From Nelumbo lutea (lineage: Eukaryota > Streptophyta > Magnoliopsida > Proteales > Nelumbonaceae): DNA of 64,000 nt. The position numbers were made by a program, and so were the translations under genes. The notes beneath the pieces were generated by a model. It saw nothing but the letters and a program-made list of their open reading frames with translations. It was not told where the DNA came from and did not search any database. The stretch is from assembly GCA_022828595.1 (NCBI GenBank), contig JAKGHH010000001.1, forward strand, positions 207,693,348-207,757,347. Reading direction: 5' to 3'. Position 1 is the stretch's first letter. Every line of letters starts with the position of its first letter. This document shows positions 60,087-64,000 of the stretch, in pieces.

Positions 60087-61090
60087 TAGGGATGGCATCC
60101 CCGGCGGTAGGGCTGTTCATAAGAAGGCCCAATTCGACTAAATCGATCAATTCGAACTGATTCAACTCGAGTCGGCCAAGTTTTTATCAGTATGGGTTGG
60201 TTTTGGATTGTACAAATTCCTAAATCGATGATTCGGGTTGGTTTCGATTTTCACAAAAGAAAATCAAAACCGACTCGAGCTGAACCAACTTAGTTCCTAA
60301 TTCAAACATGAAGTTCCAATGCCCATTAGGCCACCTAGTTTTTGAATGGTTGCATGAAACTTTGGATTAGTGAATAGTGATTAATGAACAACTTTTATGA
60401 TTAACTTTTCATTTAAATTTTATCATAGGAGATGGCTGAATTGATGTTCAATTTATGACTATCTTTAAAATTAGCATGATTTTATCACAGGGATGAACTT
60501 AAAACTGAAACTGACCCAAACCGACCCAACCTGACTCAAACCGACCAGATCGGTTTTGCTTAACACTAGATCGGTTTCGGTTTCTATATCGGGTAACCCG
60601 ACTAGGTCGGGTCAGTTGGAAAAACCACAGTAAACCGACCCAACCCGACCCGTGAACAACCCTACCCGGCGGGGACCCGACTTCCCCAACTCAATGGGAT
60701 TGGGGATAGGGATTGTTTTGGCGGGGCGGGGATGGGAATGGGGATTAATAGGAATTCCCGATCGGGGTCGGGGTCAGGGATGGGGATTGAGGTTTCCGGC
60801 CTGCCCCGACCTCGATTATGTATATATATATATATATTATTTATATTATATATTAAATATATATTATTATATTATTTATATTATATATATATATATATCA
60901 AAACATATTTAAAAATTTATTTATAATTTAAAATTCTTATTTATTTTAAGTAAATTTATTTTTCAAATAAATATTGTTATCTTAAAAAAACTGGAGATTT
61001 GGGTCCCTGCGGGGAACCCATCCCCGTCGGGGATCAGGGATAGAGGACAAATTTTATCCCTACCTCGAACCTGCTCCGTTGCCATTCCTA
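60087..61090. mobile_element. hAT-type MITE, outer of a nested pair
   Basis: Ends TAGGGATGGCATCCCC and CGTTGCCATTCCTA; perfect 8-bp target copies TAAATGCC at 60079-60086 and 61091-61098. GC-rich CGGGG/CCCCG arms and an AT core (60821-60900). Without the inner element it is about 440 bp. Confidence 0.85.
60108..60664. mobile_element. hAT-type MITE, inner of a nested pair
   Basis: 557 bp inserted in the left arm of the outer MITE. Ends TAGGGCTGTTCATAAG and CCGTGAACAACCCTA; perfect 8-bp target copies CCCGGCGG at 60100-60107 and 60665-60672. AACCGACCC-type arms. Confidence 0.88.
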
Positions 61091-61098
61091 TAAATGCC

Positions 61099-61810
61099 AT
61101 GCCTGAATATGAGATTGATGGCTAGAAAAAGCCCATGCACTTATGCTGTGTTTGGTTTGAAGGAAAATGTAAGGAAACGAAAGAAAGTTTGTACACATCT
61201 TGCATGGGTTTCCCTATCTTTCCTTTCTTTCCCCTACCTTTTGCAAGTTAAGAGTGAAGAAATAATTTCCAACCAGTTTAGAACATAAAACATAATGATA
61301 AAGTTGTGAAAAATCTAAAAAATTATGAGAAAACTGAAAAGTCATATATTATGCCAACTTATGCAATGTATCCACATGTATTGATTGGCATAAAATTGTA
61401 TCCACTAATATAATGTGATGCATCACAATACATTGTTGACACAAGTGTAACAAATCCAGTCATGCCACGTGATCATGTCTTTGGATATCGATATAATATG
61501 CACGTAGATATTTCGAACCTTACTTCATCGGCTTTCAATTTTAGAAAAGTGGGATACCTATCTTCTATAAAAGAACATCTTGATAGTGACTCTTTCCACT
61601 CTCTCTCTCAAAAAAAAGTGAGAGTAATTAACTCCACTCTTAAAATAAGTACTCACCTTAGACATGTGGTTAATTATCAAGAAATATTACCTACTTCAAA
61701 TGATGCGAGTACTTTCTTTAATTCAATTTCTTAATTCAAATAAAAAATGAACCATAAAAAACTTTTAATGATATGGATCCCATTTCATTTACATGAAATA
61801 AGTCATTAAT
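61099..61810. other. Intergenic DNA, no gene seen
   Basis: A 90-codon frame at 61462-61734 has no recognisable domain or signal. 61145-61260 resembles short dispersed repeats (TGTGTTTGGTTTG). Confidence 0.35.
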
Positions 61811-61994
61811 TGTCGGGGTCGCATCTTAGTTTCAACCGCTGGATTATTTTTAATATGATGGTTGGTGTGGTCCCTCTTTAGGTTAAAGAGGGTTTTACAT
61901 ATAAAAGACTTCTTTTGTATGTAGGATTGAGAGAGAAAAAGATGGTACTCTTGGTGTAAGAGTGGGTTTTTCTCTTGTTTTTTTTGTTTTTTGT

Positions 61995-62025
<31 letters not shown>

Positions 62026-62242
62026 GTTTTTTTTTTTTGAGTTGAGAGAGGAAAGGGAGAACATGCGTACAAGGGTTAAGGATTGGCTTGGGTTACAAGG
62101 CACAAGGTACTTGTAATGTTTCTCATTTTCTTTCATAGTAAAGAATAGTTTTTCTCTCCCGTGGATGTAGGCGATAAGGCCGAACCACATAAATTCTTTG
62201 TATGCTTGGTGGTGCTTGTTTTATTTGCCTTTGCTTGCTTGC
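61811..62242 (+). repeat. Copia-like LTR 1, truncated at its 3' end
   Basis: Starts TGTCGGGGTCGCATC and matches 63021 onward up to TTTGCCTTTGCTTGCTTGC, then diverges. It carries a (T)nG low-complexity expansion at 61977-62038. Confidence 0.75.
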
Positions 62243-63020
62243 ATGACAATTGCATATTTGTTAGATTGTCCTGCATGAAAAAGGGGTGGGGATGAATATG
62301 GAAGGGTGACAATTGCATCAGATGATGATGGAGACGTTTTCATAGCCTTTAAAGGTATGTGCATTTTTTCTCTAAATGAGGGGGTTTTAGATTTTGGGTA
62401 TTCTATGCATATTTGCTCTAGGAAGGAATATTTTTTATACATTTCAAGAGATGAAGACATGTGTTGTTTCCTTGGGCGATGGATCTGTGTGTAATATTAT
62501 GGGTGTTGGGACAATAAAGATCAAAATATTTGATGGTGGTTCACATTTTGGGAGGTGTGACGTATGTTCCAAAAATATGTAGGAATCTAATATCACTGAA
62601 CCGGTTGGATTCCAAGGTTTGCTATGTAGGTGGAGACATGAAAATCACACACGGATGTATAGTCCTAATGAAGGAAAAAAAATATAAGGATTGTATTATC
62701 TAGCTGGGAGTATAGTGGCTCCCACAACCTCGATGGGATATTGGAAACAAAGTGCGCAAGATAGTGTGGCCACATGAAGAGTCTCTTTCACAGAGTAAGG
62801 ATCAAGGTTCCTCTTTGGAGTTAACTAGGATTGTTAACTCGAGTATAGTTACACTTGTACATTGACTGTTTTGTTTGAATCAAGTGGAGTTAGGACTAAA
62901 TGACTTATGTTATGTGTAGTTGGTGGTGTTTTACAAGGCCAATGGAGGTTTGTGGTATTTATGAATAAGTGGAGGCACAATCAATCTCCAAGGTGATTGA
63001 AAAATAAGCCAGGTGGAGAT
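62243..63020 (+). pseudogene. Deleted copia interior (protease region only)
   Basis: Contains the MCSRKEYF and TCVVSLGDGSVCNIMGVGTI blocks and, after frame changes, RNLISLNRLDSKG-like and KGLYYLAGSIV, the usual copia protease to integrase entry. Integrase, RT and RNase H are missing. It ends with the polypurine tract AGGTGGAGAT before LTR 2. Confidence 0.7.
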
Positions 63021-63522
63021 TGTTGGGGTTGTGTCTTAATTTTCAACCGCTGGATTATTTTTAATGTAATGATTGGTGCGGTCTCTCTTTAGGTTAAAGA
63101 AAGTTTTACATATAAAAAGTTTCTTTTTGTATGTAGGGTTTGAGAGAGAGATAGAGGGTGTTCTTGGTGTAAGAATGGACTTGTTTTTGTTCTTTGGGTT
63201 GATGGAGGAAAGAGATAACGTGTGTACAAGGGTTAAAGGTTGGTTTGGGTTGCAAGTCATAAGGTACCTGTACTATTTTTCATTTTCTTTCATAGTGAAA
63301 ATAGTTTTCATCTCTCCCGTGGACATAGGCGATAAGGCCGAACCATGTAAATTCTTTGTATTCTTGATGACACTTGTTTTATTTGCCTTTGCTTGATTGC
63401 CTTGATGTTTTTCGGTTATTTCTAGCTTATTCATGCTATTATTCCATGTTTTGTTGAGATAGAAGTCGATTACTAGCAAATCTTTCACACTTGTGTAGTG
63501 TAGTAATCAACTACTAGCAACA
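63021..63522 (+). repeat. Copia-like LTR 2, followed by a primer-site-like motif
   Basis: 502 bp, from TGTTGGGGTTGTGTC to ACTAGCAACA. Directly after it TGGTATTGCGACTCC resembles an initiator-Met primer-binding site (first six bases match), which one expects after a 5' LTR, not a 3' LTR. Confidence 0.7.
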
Positions 63523-63744
63523 TGGTATTGCGACTCCAAAATACTAATAGCATATTCTGAAGGTGAAATCAGATTTTATTGTGAAATAAGACTTTATTGT
63601 ATTTTTGGGGCCAACACCAATTACACATTAAACTTGATTTATTTCTCAAAATTATATAAGAAATCCAAATTAAATTAATCTCAAACAAAAAAATAGGTAT
63701 AGTTGCCTTGTATTTAGTATGGAGTGGTCATTAGTTATTTTTCA

Positions 63745-63854
63745 TAGGGGTGCTAGTCAGTACTCAATTTGGAGATTTTAAACAACATCAAAGACTTGGC
63801 CCGGCTCAAATTTTTTCAAAATCCCGATCCAAAATCATTCAATTTGCACCCCTA
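63745..63854. mobile_element. Small hAT-type MITE
   Basis: 110 bp; ends TAGGGGTGCTAG and TTTGCACCCCTA. The flanking 8-mers ATTTTTCA and GTTTTTAA agree at six of eight positions. Confidence 0.55.
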
Positions 63855-63905
63855 GTTTTTAAGTTCAATGGCATAGGACCATAACTTTGTCCCCATATAT
63901 AACTT

Positions 63906-64000
63906 TAATCGGCTTAGGCCATGTTTGGGAGTGTTTATTTGGGTCACCATTAAGCACTTATTGGTGTTTGGGAAATAAGCTCGAAATAAGTGCTTATTTT
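63906..64000. mobile_element. Start of a possible MITE, cut by the window end
   Basis: GGCCATGTTTGGGAGTG with AATAAGC/GCTTATT inverted blocks, as at the ends of common plant MITEs. The other end is outside the window. Confidence 0.35.

Noticed and set aside
61462..61734. 90-codon frame
   Set aside because: No domain, no splice or promoter support, AT-rich surroundings.

Overview
The window is nuclear DNA from a flowering plant. Spliced genes with GT-AG introns, plant-lineage retrotransposons (TAT-type Ty3/gypsy, Ty1/copia, L1-type LINEs with a plant RNase H tail, RTE LINEs) and many hAT-type miniature elements all fit a transposon-rich angiosperm, more likely a dicot than a grass. The species cannot be named from the sequence alone.

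Layout. (1) 1-10223: a decayed Ty3/gypsy element of the TAT lineage. Its 5' LTR is cut by the window edge. It carries gag, protease, RT, RNase H, a second RNase H and integrase on +, then a spliced antisense gene with its own TATA box on -. (2) 10224-15044: a broken copy of a conserved plant gene, the mitochondrial-type rRNA dimethyltransferase gene DIM1B (12731-14006, first exon not found), and a small secreted-peptide candidate on - whose ATG lies inside a hAT MITE. (3) 15042-19474: intergenic DNA built largely of hAT miniature elements, one nested inside another. (4) 19922-56095: COG1, subunit 1 of the conserved oligomeric Golgi complex, six coding exons, 1056 codons, intact by splice-site and frame checks. 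Only 3.2 kb of its 36 kb is coding; the 21-kb second intron is a stack of retroelements inserted in one another. (5) 56096-64000: RNase H-like debris split by a hAT element, two further nested hAT elements, and a deleted copia-like element with two LTRs.

Function. The host genes are housekeeping: DIM1B modifies the small-subunit rRNA, probably in mitochondria, and COG1 acts in Golgi vesicle tethering. They do not form a shared pathway. Most of the remaining sequence is mobile DNA. Its nested order can be read from target-site duplications: copia element and LINE B inside LINE A; LINE C inside a second copia element; hAT inside hAT at two places; a further MITE-like element inside a hAT element.

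Most notable: the MITE-supplied start codon of the peptide gene, the promoter plus two frame-keeping introns of the antisense TAT gene, and a complete COG1 frame across very large transposon-filled introns.
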